Numbered from the stretch's first letter, positions 33,932 to 46,225 are shown. The stretch is DNA of 64,000 bases from Isoetes taiwanensis (GCA_021234155.1 JAJEKV010000070.1:4866754-4930753); one strand, 5' to 3'. Program-made: numbers and translations. Notes: a model not told the origin generated them from the letters alone.

Positions 33932-36265
33932 TTCAACACCTCAGATTATAACAACATACTAGAAACGTGTGCCCGGCGATGCCGGGCATTATTTGAGGAC
34001 ATGTGAATGGGTGGAGCTGAGTAATCGAATGCATGGAATTTAGGTTTCTGAATGGTTTAAGATTTCATGGAAGATCACAAATCCAATGCGTAGTCAACGG
34101 AGGGAAATCACATCCAACAAATATAATGTAGGCACTTTGCATATATATTTGTAGCCATATTTAACCATGCAATAATTTACATCCCACCACTTACCATTTA
34201 CATCCCTCATAGCACACATTAGTAGCAAAGACTACAACAACGAAGTCAGTCTTTACTAAGGTAAGATTATTGCCACAACTTCTAGACATTAGATCTAAGC
34301 CACTTTTATTTCGATGCTTTTTTAATGGTTTAGAGTTTGTGTAGTTAGTCAAGTTGGAGCGATGCTCTATACTTGAACACTTATGCTTGAAGTACATGCA
34401 TTATTGAAACAATGGATCATGTAGGCATGATTCTCTAGGCATTACCATTACTATTTAAGTACATGGGCTTTCAAACCTTTAAAATCCATCCAACATAGCA
34501 GAAATTTGTTCCAAGTTTGAAGTACAAAGCAAAGCCAATTAGAAACTGCATTTGATGGTGGTCAATGTGAGATTCATATTTGTTACTGCTTAGATGTCCA
34601 AGAGGATTGCTTCGAAGTTAAGTTTGCTCAACTGTATTATTTAAATAAAACATTGTAAAATGAAATTGTCATCACAATGATAAATCACACCCTAGTCACC
34701 CTAACCTAAGTTCTCCTAAGTTCTGAACTTCGAATGCACATGGTGTTATTGTATTGGATAGCTATATCCCACCTTATGTTTTTATAATAGAGATCATGGT
34801 ATCAAACACAATACATAATTTTATTACTTTATAGTGGACAACAGCTAAGAGATCATGGAACTGTTATCAAACATAACACATAATTTTGTTACTTCACAGT
34901 GGACAACTTTATAGTGGACAACAATAGGAAAGTGCAATGTTACGAATCACAACCAGATTTGAGGCACCTTCCATAAATTTTTGGCTTGCCCATGCTCATC
35001 TTCTTTGAAATGACACACTGATTGAACCATTTCCAACTGGAATTGAGCTAATGCTTTGGTCTCTTGCACATTCATTTCATCTTCTAGAACAATGCGCAAG
35101 TTTCTTCATGGCAAAATATAGCACTGTTTTATGTAACAAATGGGAAATCTAGAACCCGGTGCTTTGATTAATTACTAACCTTCCAAGGAGATATAAAGAC
35201 GCTTACAACCAAATCATTTCAAGAGCAATATGAAAACTTATAAACTCCAAAAAACACAAAAGTATAGGAGTGCAATACTATCTGCCATTATATGTCCCAG
35301 CATTTTGCTTGCAAGAGATGGAGCACCCTAGATTGTTTAGCTTCCTTCTTAAAATGACAAATAAAATGCATTGGCAAGGTTAAAATGGTATAGACATAGA
35401 CTTATGAACATTCAAAAGGATGAAACATATATCTTGAATCATTTAATATGAAATCATGTGAGCATTGAAATATGAATCGTGTGAGCATTGAGATACAGCA
35501 GACATAGATTAATGTGAGCATCATCATCTATTTTTACACTCACTCTCCAAGTTGTATCTTAATAAAAATACTCAATAATACTAAGAACTTTGCTCGGAGT
35601 TTACAATCTAATTGCAAAGAATATCATTATGCAAATTCTACTGTTTAAAAAAGCATAGTTTACATGCCATGCCATCTCAGGGCATTTAAATGTTTATAGG
35701 CTTGAAACATTGTGATGATTTGTATCATTCTGTCCTTTATTGTTTTGCCTTGGCAGTTTTTTCCATCATCGTTTCAACTGTTGTCCGCCTAATCTGTTCA
35801 AGGCACTTGTCATAACTCACATACATGGAAAAACATTACTTTCGTCTTTGTCCATTATTTTGTACAGATCGGTCATGTAAACTTACATAATTCTTTCTCT
35901 CTTCTGCCTCTGCCATTAGCACTGCTTGCTTCATTATATGTGCAGCTATAGCAGTATGTGCAGTCTAGTTCATACAAAATAAAATGCCTATGCCAAAGCC
36001 CCCTAACAAATTATGCATGAGAGATAGATATTCACAATTTTAAAAGTTCTCTTGCCTCAATCTCAGAATGATAAAGCTGCTTGTGAATGACAAAGGCTTG
36101 CAAACAAATGAACAGTGATGTTACCAACCAATCAACCAACAACCAATGTAGAACCAAGATGTAAGGATAACAATCCGTAACTTGAGTCCTAGGCTTTGTT
36201 TAAAACTGCATCTATGTGTAGCACCTTTGCAGAGTTGCATAAATTATCTGAAAGATGCAGGGTTG

Positions 36266-38621
36266 TCAATGAACAACTTCAGCAGATGCATGAACTCGAG
36301 GACTTAATGCTTTAATGGATTTAAGTGCTGCACTGGGAGCCATGTTCAAGGGCAGAAACTCAGAGATGTTGGATATGACCTCTGCTTCAAACATGGGTAA
36401 TATCAAAAAAATGTAATAGAAATAGGTAAAGCTTTGCAGATTACCTCGAGAGCTCGCTGTAGAATGATATTGCGCCAGTTCATGCTCAAATGGAATATAG
36501 ATGTTGCCAATAAAATGTGTGTTAAATCGTGTCAAAGCTCAGATCTGGGGCCCCTAAAGAACTGGAGCCAGAAAACAGGGGAAAGGAGGAACTTATCTAA
36601 TCTGTTTGATTCCCATCTGCAGTCTGTGAGCCTACATAGCTCAAATTTGCAGCCGAAATTGACGAAAGTTAGGATTTGAAGCTCAATAAAAGATAAAGAA
36701 ACAGGCGAAACAGGAAAAGACATTCCACATGGCCCTTATCATCTTGCTGTCACTGGTGTCGTCCCTATAACTGCCGCCAAAGAAGAGGTTTTGCCAAAGA
36801 AGAAGTTTTGTCATCCCGAAGCCATGTCCTGCAAAGCAAGGAAAATAAATGGCTTCTTAATCAAGAACCAAACTCCGCAGATTCACGAACCAAGCTCTGC
36901 ACATGCAATAAAATACCTGGCAAAACTTGCGAAGCTAAATGGAAGTAAGATAAAAGCTTCCACACAGTTTTTGCTTGAGCATATCTTGATTTGTATAGGA
37001 ACTGCTGATAGCAAAAGCAAAGGAACTGGCTTGTAGAGTTGTTCCATGGGCACCATGCCAAAAAATAATGCTTCCATATTGCTATAAGCTTTTGAAGCAC
37101 AAATAAATTGTAAATTGGAGAGCATATCCTCAAATCGCATTTGATGGAGCAAAAGAAGGATCGCCTTCCATCATTTTGGCTTAAGCCAGGAAGGAAAATC
37201 ATAAAATGTTAAAGAGCTGCATGTATCGATTGAAGTCTCGCTGCAAAACAGCTCGTATGCCCATCTGCAAGACAATCAAAATGTTGAATCCCATAAACAG
37301 CTTTACATTAAATTCCCATGAAACTTAAAGTTATTCCCAGTCATTCCCATCAGCTAAGAATGACTTTAACCTGGTAACCTATAGGAGTCATTCCCATCAG
37401 CTAAGGATGACTTTAACTTGGTAACCTATAGGAATCATAAGTTAATCCAATGGCATGCATTTTAAAAGTTAAACCAGAGCAACATTACATGTTACCTGAA
37501 TATAAAGAGTTGCAGTAGTCCTTTCCACCATGTTCCCATGCAAAATAATAGGCCAAAACAACCAAAACGTTACGACTTCCTTCCGACCTCAATTTGATTT
37601 GTTGAAATGGAGCAAGATCTTCTTGATTAATCCCATTACCCTTCAAGGAAAATGAAGTACCCATTTGTGTTGAAATACAACCTGCTTGGTGTCTATTTCA
37701 AAATAAGCTCCTTGCTCTTCAAATCAAAGAAACGTGAACATAACTGCCTGTATTGTCCCTGTGTACTTGAAGCAGCTCTAGCAAGGAGCTTTGCAGCCTG
37801 CATACCAAGAAAAGAATCCTCTACTGCATGTGAACCAGCGTGCTTGCTCTGATTTTGTAGCCTCAGGCCCGTGGCTACGATATTGTTCGTAGAAGCCTCC
37901 ATGGTGGTTTTCACAGAAGCCTATTTCATTCTACCAGCCTGCATGAACGCAGAAGATTTATATGCCATGGCCAGCTCAGAGCTAATGTAGCCTCAAGCAA
38001 TTACCAAAGTAGGCAGCCAAAGGAATGGCGATCTCAAAAAATTTTAGAATAAAAAATAAGGTCTGAAAGGAAGAGCTCCTTGGTTCAGGCAGAATAAGAT
38101 GAGAAGGAATAAGGTAGTACTCAAAGCTCAACCTGCCTACACTATTCCGGGCTCCTTGGTTTGGGCAGAATAAGGTAAAGGTAATCCACAAAGCTCGACC
38201 TGCCTGCACTATTCTGAGCTTGCTGCCTCACCGGATTCAGCAAGAGATTAGCAACAGTTACCTCCGACTTAGCTTCTTCCGCCATAGCCACGTCCACGCC
38301 ATAAACAGCAGTTGATCCACCTCCACGGCTAGAGTAGGGATCAGAACGAATGGGGAGAGGGACGCAAACAGTAGTTGAATGCACATACGACTAAAAAAAT
38401 CCCGTAAGGGCAGACGGAACAGCCACTACTTCAAGCCTAAAGGATACATCAAACATTCCATGAGCTTTTGGAAGGTCTAAAAACGCTGAAAAGATGCAAA
38501 TTTTCGCTCCTCCACAAAGTCTTACATAATCTGGAATCTGATAGTGGAATCCGAGCCATGCCAAGTAAGTCGTGATGCAGAGGACCTCTCTCTTCGACCA
38601 CGGACCTCTGTCTTCGAGCAC
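36266..38621 (-). other. possible captured gene segment, unrecognised
   Basis: Minus-strand frames at 38391-38621, 38142-38384, 37693-37914, 36883-37152 and 36266-36535 have ordinary protein-like composition, spaced by AT-rich gaps as exons would be. Several end near GT/AG-like sites. I cannot name a family and did not reconstruct a joined reading frame. Confidence 0.25.
37325..37432 (+). repeat. short tandem duplication, about 50 bp
   Basis: The phrase CATTCCCATCAGCTAAG-GATGACTTTAAC-TGGTAACCTATAGGA occurs twice in direct tandem with small differences, inside the Helitron. Confidence 0.7.
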
Positions 38622-38982
38622 TCATTTTAGGGAAAAAAAAAGCTTAGAAAAATATACGAATGTAGAAGTTTGACAGAAGAAAACCTGAGACTCAAATCGA
38701 ACTCCAGCATCACAGTGTCTTGGCGATCTACTCGATGGATTCATGGAAAAATAGAACACGATGCCAAAAATCGTAGGGGAAAGGAGTGAAAATAAGATCT
38801 GCATGGAGCTCTACGGTTTCAAATTTGGCAATCAATGCCGTCGGCCAGCGTCCCCAAAGGCACCGCAAGATGGAAGGGAACGCCGCATGCGGCGTAAGAT
38901 GCGGCGTTCCCTTTGGCACGGTTCCCAACACTATCACAAAATAAAAAAGAAGATATCACTTTCACCTCCACTTTCTTTTGCA

Positions 38983-39055
38983 CATTCTCAATGGGACTCG
39001 AACCCACAATCTCTTGATTAGAAGTCAAATGCCTTATCCATTAGGCCACAAGAGC
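38983..39055 (-). tRNA. tRNA-Arg(UCU), variant
   Basis: Changes in the acceptor (C-A at 2-71; wobble at 6-67) and at the acceptor/T-arm junction. Anticodon and B box intact. Confidence 0.76.
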
Positions 39056-39491
39056 CTTGCAATTTTGATTTTGATAATCAACAATATAATCACAGAACCA
39101 AGCCATATGAGTACGCATCTTCCTTTTAATATTACCTAACGAATTGAGATATAAGCCAAAAGTTACTACTAGTAGTGAAAGCCACATCTTATGGGCAAGA
39201 AAAGATAAATGATAGATGCCGTAAATGAGTAGATATCCAAGATAATTGAATCTAAACAATCATTCTCACGTCGGTCTCTTGCTATAGCAATATGTAGATG
39301 AGGTCACGAGTCAATTGCCACTTAAACGAGAAAAAAATTAGTAGTGAAGACCACATCGTAATGCATGTTGCCAAATATCAAGAGAAGCATTATTGGGTAA
39401 AACAACCAAGTACAAGTCACTTCTTCCTAGCATATCAATAAAGAGATTTGATGCGTTTAGAAATGAAACTCCTTGTAGGCCATTATCACTT

Positions 39492-39565
39492 TGCTTTCAT
39501 TGAGAGTCGAACTCAAGACCTACCGCTTACTAAACGGGTGCTCTAACCAACTGAGCTACAAAAGC
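39492..39565 (-). tRNA. tRNA-Thr-1(AGU)
   Basis: One change, at base 43, weakens the outermost anticodon-stem pair. Confidence 0.86.
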
Positions 39566-39623
39566 TTCAGCACCTCAATCTAAAACAAAGTATTATCACT
39601 TTCACCTTTACTTTCTTTTTGCA

Positions 39624-39696
39624 CACTCTCGATGGGACTCGAACCCACAATCTCTTGATTAGAAGTCAAATGCCTTATCCATTAGGCCACGAGAGC
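39624..39696 (-). tRNA. tRNA-Arg(UCU)
   Basis: Full match to the reference. Confidence 0.93.
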
Positions 39697-39771
39697 CTTC
39701 CAACTTTGATTTGATAATCAACATTATAATCACAAGTCCTATCCATAGAAGTACACGGCTTCGTTTAAATA

Positions 39772-39845
39772 TGCTTTACCGAGAGTCAACTCGAGACCTC
39801 CCGCTTACTAAACGAGTGCTCTAAACAACCGAAAGCTACCAAAGC
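39772..39845 (-). pseudogene. tRNA-Thr-2, T loop and D arm altered
   Basis: The T loop lacks the CG of the B box, and the D arm has an insertion (CCGAAAGC). Changes fall at CG/CTG sites. Confidence 0.55.
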
Positions 39846-39900
39846 TTTAACACCTCGATTATAACAACATATATCACTTTCACGTCCACTTTCTTTTGCA

Positions 39901-39973
39901 CACTCTCGATGGGACTCGAACCCACAATCTCTTGATTAGAAGTCAAATGCCTTATCCATTAGGCCATGAGAGC
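39901..39973 (-). tRNA. tRNA-Arg(UCU)
   Basis: One change in the 5' acceptor strand as at 33710; otherwise matches. Confidence 0.86.
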
Positions 39974-40408
39974 CTTGCAATTTTGATTTGATAATCAACA
40001 ATATAATCACAGAACCAAGCCATATGAGTACACATCTTCCTTTTAATATTACCTAACGAATTGAGATATAAGCCAAAAGTTACTACTAGTAGTCAAAGCC
40101 ACATCTTATGGGCAAGAAAAGATAAATGATAGATGCCGTAAATGAGTAGATATCCAAGATAATTGAATCTAAACAATCATTCTCACGTCGGTCTCTTGCT
40201 ATAGCAATATGTAGATGAGGTCACGAGTCAATTGCGACTTAAACGAGAAAAAAATTAGTAGTGAAGACCACATCGTAATGCATGTTGCCAAATATCAAGA
40301 GAAGCATTATTGGGTAAAACAACCAAGTACAAGTCACTTCTTCCTAGCATATCAATAAAGAGATTTGATGCATTTAGAAATGAAACTCCTTGCAGGCCAT
40401 TATCACTT

Positions 40409-40482
40409 TGTTTTCATTGAGAGTCGAACTCAAGACCTCCCGCTTACTAAACGAGTGCTCTAACCAACTTAGCTACAAAAGC
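40409..40482 (-). tRNA. tRNA-Thr-1(AGU), variant
   Basis: Mismatch at acceptor pair 2-71 and in the D stem; anticodon stem held by wobble. Confidence 0.74.
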
Positions 40483-40540
40483 TTCAACACCTCAATCTAA
40501 AACAAAGTGTTATCACTTTCACCTTCACTTTCTTTTTGCA

Positions 40541-40613
40541 CACTCTCGATGGGACTCGAACCCACAATCTCTTGATTAGAAGTGAAATGCCTTATCCATT
40601 AGGCCACGAGAGC
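40541..40613 (-). tRNA. tRNA-Arg(UCU), anticodon-stem variant
   Basis: One change (plus strand AAGTGAAAT) breaks the G30-C40 pair; anticodon TCT intact. Confidence 0.8.
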
Positions 40614-40688
40614 CTTCCAACTTTAATTTGATAATCAACATTATAATCACAAGATCTATCCATAGGAGTACACAGCTGCGTTTAAATA

Positions 40689-40762
40689 TGCTTTCGCTAA
40701 GAGTCGAACTCGAGACCTCCCGCTTACTAAACGGGTGCTCTAAACAACTGAGCTACCAAAGC
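40689..40762 (-). tRNA. tRNA-Thr-2(AGU)
   Basis: Weak lineage, same defects as 15941. Start of the segment duplicated at 46785. Confidence 0.62.
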
Positions 40763-40818
40763 TTCAACACCTCAGATTATAACAACATATATCACTTTCA
40801 CCTCCACTTTCTTTTGCA

Positions 40819-40891
40819 CACTCTCGATACGACTCGAACCCACAATCTCTTGATTAGAAGTCAAATGCCTTATCCATTAGGCCACAAGAGC
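40819..40891 (-). tRNA. tRNA-Arg(UCU), T-stem double change
   Basis: Plus-strand GATACGACTC replaces GATGGGACTC, breaking two T-stem pairs; also a wobble acceptor pair. Shared with 46915-46987, so it predates the segmental duplication. Confidence 0.75.
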
Positions 40892-41271
40892 CTTGCAATT
40901 TTGATTTGATAATCAACAATATAATCACAGAACCAAGCCATATGAGTACGCATCTTCCTTTTAATATTACCTAACAAGAAAAGATAAACGATAGATGCCG
41001 TAAATGAGTAGATATCCAAGATAATTGAATCTAAACAATCATTCTCACGTCGGTCTCTTGCTATAGCAATATGTAGATGAGGTCACGAGTCAATTGCCAC
41101 TTAAACGAAAAAAAAAATTAGTAGTGAAGAACACATCGTAATGCATGTTGCCAAATATCAAGAGAAGCATTATTGGGTAAAACAACCAAGTACAAGTCAC
41201 TTCTTCCTAGCATATCAATAAAGAGATTTGATGCATTTAAAAATGAAACTCCTTGCAGGCCATTATCACTT

Positions 41272-41345
41272 TGCTTTCATTGAGAGTCGAACTCAAGACC
41301 TCCCGCTTACGAAACGGGTGCTCTAACCAACTGAGCTACAAAAGC
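41272..41345 (-). tRNA. tRNA-Thr with anticodon CGU
   Basis: Identical to the Thr-1 reference except for base 34, A to C, so the loop is TTCGTAA with anticodon CGT. It would read ACG threonine codons. All stems and both promoter boxes are intact, so this is a plausible functional isoacceptor made by one substitution. Shared with 47368-47441. Confidence 0.88.
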
Positions 41346-41406
41346 TTCAAGACCTCAATTTAAAACAAAATATTATTATCACTTTCACCTCCACTTTCTT
41401 TTTGCA

Positions 41407-41479
41407 CACTCTCGATGGTACTCGAACCCACAATCTCTTGATTAGAAGTCAAATGCCTTATCCATTAGGCCACGAGAGC
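41407..41479 (-). tRNA. tRNA-Arg(UCU), T-stem variant
   Basis: One G-to-T change (plus strand) in the T stem, absent from its duplicate at 47503. Confidence 0.84.
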
Positions 41480-41554
41480 CTTCCAACTTTGATTTGATAA
41501 TCAACATTATAATCACAAGACCTATCTATAGGAGTACACGACTTCGTTGAAATA

Positions 41555-41627
41555 TGCTTCGCTGAGAGTCGAACTCGAGACCTCCCGCTTACTAAACGAG
41601 TGCTCTAAACAACTGATCTACCAAAAC
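41555..41627 (-). pseudogene. tRNA-Thr-2, acceptor broken
   Basis: 73 nt; base losses in the 3' acceptor strand, and the 5' end reads CAAAAC instead of CAAAGC. Confidence 0.58.
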
Positions 41628-41683
41628 TTCAATACCTCAGATTATAACAACATATATCACTTTCACCTCCACTTTCTTTTGCA

Positions 41684-41756
41684 CACTCTCAATGGGACTC
41701 GAACCCACAATCTCTTGATTAGAAGTCAAATGTCTTATCCATTAGGCCACGAGAGC
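41684..41756 (-). tRNA. tRNA-Arg(UCU), D-stem variant
   Basis: Changes in the D stem (plus strand TGTCT) and at the T-arm/acceptor junction. Confidence 0.78.
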
Positions 41757-43019
41757 CTTGCAATTTTGATTTGATAATCAACAATATAATCACAGAACCA
41801 AGCCATATGAGTACGCATCTTCCTTTTAATATTACCTAACGAATTGAGATATAAGCCAAAAGTTACTACTAGTAGTCAAAGCCACGTCTTATGGGCAAGA
41901 AAAGATAAATGATAGATGCCGTAAATGAGTAGATATCCAAGATAATTGAATCTAAACAATCATTCTCACGTCGGTCTCTTGCTATAGCAATATGTAGATG
42001 AGGTCACGAGTCAATTGCCACTTAAACGAGAAAAAAATTAGTAGTGGAGACCACATCGTAATGCATATTGCCAAATATCAAGAGAAGCATTATTGGGTAA
42101 AACAACCAAGTACAAGTCACTTCTTCCTAGCATCTTATATTATAATGTTTTAGTGCAAGTAATGGACCACGCCCTAATTTGAACGGTCCAGATAGATCTA
42201 CCCAATGGTGCAGATGATGCCACGTTAAAAGCCTTTTTTAGCTAAAAAAAAAAAGCAAAAGAAGAAAGGGGTATGGACGTATTCGAAAAAAAGCGAAAAA
42301 AGAAAGGGGTATGGACGTATTCGGGTTTGGGTGCTGCTCTGCTTCGTTGTTTAATACTGTCATTGCTATGGTATAGGTGGATCGTGCACAATGTTTTTGG
42401 CCGAACGGCGAGTAGATGGTTGGATCGTGCACTGAAGATTTCATCAGTCTCTTCGTCTATTTTTTGAACGGATACAGAGCAATTTTCAGGAACGGGATGA
42501 ATGCGTACAGGTTCTATCAGTCCTTTTCCTTTCATCCAAGCACGAGTTTCCAGAGCATATTTAAGTCGTTTATTGGCTCAATAGAACAGATGCAGCAAGT
42601 CTACCTACTTCAAAGCATCATGTCAGTCACACTTTTTGAAAAACCCTTTCGCTCGCTTATCGGGCCATAGCATGGTTTTGGCTTGCCAAATCTTAGGTGC
42701 AATCGAAGGTGAAAGGTGCTTCCATCTCTAGGTGGAGCTGTTTTCAAAATCTAGGAACGTAGTTGGAGGAGATCTTCCGTTGCTGGCATATTATGGCCCT
42801 GCTTTTGGCGACCTTCCACCTGAAAGCGAGGCTTGGAGCTTGGCCATGGGCTTGGCATGTAAGACCGGCAGAGGCACCGTAGGAGGCCAAGAAGAGGCAA
42901 AGAGGCCTAAAATCTTCTCCTTTGAATTCTTCCTTTGAGCCAAATATCATAGCTTCACATGGATGTATAAATAATTGCAATTGCCCAATGGAGCAAAGAT
43001 GAAGTAGGAGCAGTGCACA

Positions 43020-43530
43020 ATGAACCCAACAACATTTCTTAGACTTTTAGGTCTAGATGTAGCATATGTGGAACCAAGTAGTAGGCCGATGATAGTGAGT
43101 ATGATAACCGTGTTGAAAGGCACACCCATTTTAAGATCATATTGAAACAAGACCACGGCAATGCACATGACCTTTATTTGAAAAGCATGTCGGCACTAGG
43201 GATAGATGTGAATGCTTATGGTATTAGATTTGTAGAAGAAGATAACTAGAGTCCCGTTCTTGGAGCTTGGGTATTGGGTCGTGAAGTTTGGATGGATGGC
43301 ATGGAAATAAAATGGTTTACATACTTTTAACAAGCGTGGAGTTTGCCCTTATCTCCCTTATCACCGGAGATTATATATGGATTAGAGAGGTCATTGATGT
43401 CTCTGCAAAAGATGAATCACTTCATAAAAATATGATATGCCCAGGTATAACTTATGGTGAGTTATCTATAGGAAATGAGCTAGAAATGAGTGCATACAAT
43501 TTGGAGTTTGCCAATACCACAGATGCATGA
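43020..43530 (+). pseudogene. glycyl-tRNA synthetase (organellar, bacterial type) fragment, copy 1
   Basis: Pieces in shifted frames match the alpha-subunit catalytic domain of bacterial-type GlyRS, the nuclear gene for chloroplast/mitochondrial enzyme in plants (EDD1-type). In order: [66 protein letters not shown]. The functional family reads SxRPDD, W(M)DGMEITQFTYFQQAGS and YGLERI in these places. Stops and frameshifts break it, so it cannot make the enzyme. The segment has no introns, which suggests a processed source. It lacks the N-terminal targeting region and the beta domain. Confidence 0.82.
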
Positions 43531-44112
43531 AGGGTTTTGAGTTGTACTTCAGTCGCACGAAGATCATAGGATGTCTCAAGGCATTAACATGCTAGCACCT
43601 ATGGATAATCTGCCATCTTCCTTCCCCGTTTCACACGGCTGAATTATTACTTCGCAAAAACAAAGCTAAACTTAACATGGTTGAATGGAATTTTGCTTAT
43701 TGCAGCGAGCACTTGCAGCCAGAGTTATAGACTTTCAGGACTTCCAGATTTTATTCTATGTATGTGCATAATTTGCTTGAAATCCTCGGCATTCTATGGT
43801 CGCCGGATTACAGGCCAGGTTAGGTCCCTTTAATTTTACTTTTTATCTGTTTTCTGTAAACTATTTTGTAGATGGATAGTCCTTGACTATTCTGAATTGC
43901 TAGGATTCTGAGTTTATTGAATTGCTATAAGGTATTCATGATAGAAGATGTTTTTCTTTCTAGAGAAAAAAAGAAAAAAAAGCAGAGGTTGGTAGTTATA
44001 TGGTGGTATTGAAATTAGTAAAATAATTTACATTCACCTCCTTTTATGGTTTGAGGATATTCTCATTGAATGTTTTGGATTATTGCTTTCATTGATTCTG
44101 GGGCCGCGTTAG

Positions 44113-44608
44113 GTCAGCCAAGACTGCCATCTATGCCACTTCTTGAAATGCTTCCCAAAATGCAGCAAAAAACAATTTCTATTCATACTACTACCCAATC
44201 AGCTCAAGAAAGTCATCAAAGTAATGCAAAATCGGTCTTGACATCTATTGCCTCCTCGGAAGTTTGGCTCATGTTGTTCATCCAAAGAAGAGGTCAATTG
44301 GCGCCAGACTGCTTTGTCCAGCATCATCAATTGCCTCATGCTCGGAAGGGTCCTTTACCGCAACCGCTCCAAGGTCAACTACGGACTTTGCTTGCTAAGA
44401 TAGTTTCAAGAACTTGCAAAGACCTTTTCCCAAGCAATATTGTCGAGGGAAGTAGCTACATCCGCAAGTGATCATTCTCAGGTAAAATGCCCAGCCGAAG
44501 CTAATGGCCTTTGCACAATGGCTCGGATAAATTATCGCCAGAGTCGGACTTCTCATGCTCTATTGACAAGCATGAAAGATGTTCCAAGTCGGCTTCCTTC
44601 TCGACCCG
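44113..44608 (+). pseudogene. captured exon, Gln/Ser/His-rich, unrecognised (copy 1)
   Basis: Same exon as at 50211-50707, with frameshifts in the second half. Flanked by AT-rich sequence with an acceptor-like TTAG and a donor-like GT, so it was probably copied with its introns. Gene not identified. Confidence 0.4.
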
Positions 44609-46225
44609 TGTATTGTCTAATTGAAATTGCATTGTTTTGGTCATAACCGATTGATGCAAGTATTCAGACTGCTTTCCCATTTCAAGTTTGTAGCAAAAAT
44701 ACATCAATTCTATTGATTTGCTGGACCATTGTAACAAGAGATTCATGTCATATTATCGATTTTGCATCCAACGATAGAACTTAAGCACACCCGATAACTA
44801 TATTTTGAAATTAAGACACAGCTTTCTTGGTTCCTTTGATGATCCTGAGCCATATGGAAGAGGAAGGTACAAGAGTAACGAATCTGAAGTCACTGCAACC
44901 GATGGCAGAAGGGTCGGCAATGTTTCAGGTTAATTTGCAAGTCGGCGCCTCTTTATAATTGCGCACAATTTGTACTCAGCATGTTGACCAAAGTGTTCGG
45001 TAACTTATTATCTAATAGGAATCTTACAGCAGCACCAAATTTATAACCACCCATAATCTTTTTGTTAGGCCCACCACATCAATAAGGTCAAGTGGTTTTG
45101 TTGGAACTTCTTCACAATTTTCAGTGGGGCAACTCCATTTTTAGATTGACATTCTTTGACCTCTATATTTGCACATGTTTACTATTGGTTTGCATCTTAA
45201 AAAATATTATTCAAGCTATAACCTCTAATAGTACAATTTTGATCCCATCGGATATTCCTTGAATCCTAATAATTTGCTTCTTAATTTTTGTAATAGTTTT
45301 ATTCACCATCATCGTATTTAGACATTCAACAAGTTGTAATGCAATCCTACATGCATCCTCCAACTCTACATGCATACTCCACATGTGTTTGATTGATAGA
45401 AATATAGATGTGCAAACATGATACAAACACGGATGTGCAAACATTCGAAACACGTGTTGCCAATTACACAGATATTCAATTTTCTACTATTGCACTTCGA
45501 TTGTAGTTTCGTTACAGCAATGCATTTTTATGAAGCCAAAGTCGTGTGGATAGATAAGAAATGATCTTAAGGTCACAGGCAATGAAGTACTCTACACACT
45601 CATCTACCCATCCCATTCCACTATCACATTTTATAATATTCCACACACATTTTATTCTATTTGTCTATTCCGCTCTACTTCTTTTAACCTATGCATTTCG
45701 TTACATCCATCTAATACTTATGACTAATGCCTATTGACATCATGCCTTTAGAAATCAAATGCAGCCATGTTGTTGCATGTTTCGCCCGGGCATGCTGTGC
45801 AAGTTTGAATACTGCGTAAGGTCAAATTTCACAAAAAATATAATTTCTCAATATTTATATTCTCCCGTTCAGATGTCAACTAAAAGAAGATACCCATACA
45901 TTTCAAGACAATCTTTTAAATGAGTGTATAAATGCAAAAAGAAGAGACAAACTTTAAAATCCTTCATGCTAAGACCTGTTCCTTAAATACACATAAGAAA
46001 ATGCAAAATTAGCTACTATTATGTATAATGAATTTGCATAATAGAATGAATAAGCTCTAAAGTCTATAATATATTCCAAGTGAGGCTTATCTCAAGATTG
46101 TAAAGTTAATTTATATGTGGTTCTTTTCTTCTCTCTGGTCATCTATGTGTACCCAACTTATACTAGTATCAATAAAGAGATTTGATGCGTTTAGAAATGA
46201 AACTCCTTGCAAGCCATTATCACTT

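Larger units (their letters stand above)
31391..33958 (-). repeat. tRNA-Arg/Thr tandem array, block B (clean)
   Basis: About 2.8 well-preserved units. Arg-to-Arg period 921 bp (32165 to 33086). Useful as the reference unit for judging the error-rich blocks. The spacers hold nothing coding. Confidence 0.95.
33959..38953 (-). mobile_element. Helitron, about 5 kb, minus strand
   Basis: The 3' end at left: CTAG, then the perfect hairpin GCCCGGC-GAT-GCCGGGC (33971-33987). The 5' end at right gives TCTTCTTTTTTATTTTGTG on the minus strand. The host unit reads ...ACAACATA before and TATCACTTT after, i.e. A|T with no duplication. Interior is mixed-composition sequence with short frames on both strands and plausible intron-like AT-rich gaps; it looks like captured host gene DNA. 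No Rep/helicase motif and no recognised product, so it is non-autonomous. Confidence 0.9.
38954..42132 (-). repeat. tRNA-Arg/Thr tandem array, block C
   Basis: About 3.4 units, continuing the unit cut at 33958. Its right portion (from about 40680) is the source or copy of block D, sharing a 50-bp spacer deletion at 40975 and tRNA variants. Confidence 0.94.
42133..46166 (+). mobile_element. Helitron with captured gene pieces (copy 1)
   Basis: 4034 bp. The 5' end TCTTATATTATAATGTTTTAG follows host A, and the 3' CTAG precedes host T. The unit reads ...TTCCTAGCA before and TATCAATAAAG after, as in uninterrupted spacers. The usual 3' hairpin is weak here. No Rep/helicase; the interior is dominated by fragments of at least two host genes. 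Compared with copy 2, many CAG/CTG sites are altered. Confidence 0.9.

Noticed and set aside
33959-38953. Search for Rep/helicase genes in the Helitrons
   Set aside because: No rolling-circle HUH motif or helicase motifs were found in any frame; all copies here appear non-autonomous.
42238-42535. Minus-strand 97-codon frame repeated at 48341-48634
   Set aside because: Conservation is explained by the segmental duplication. It runs through a poly-A/AAG-rich stretch and matches no family I know.
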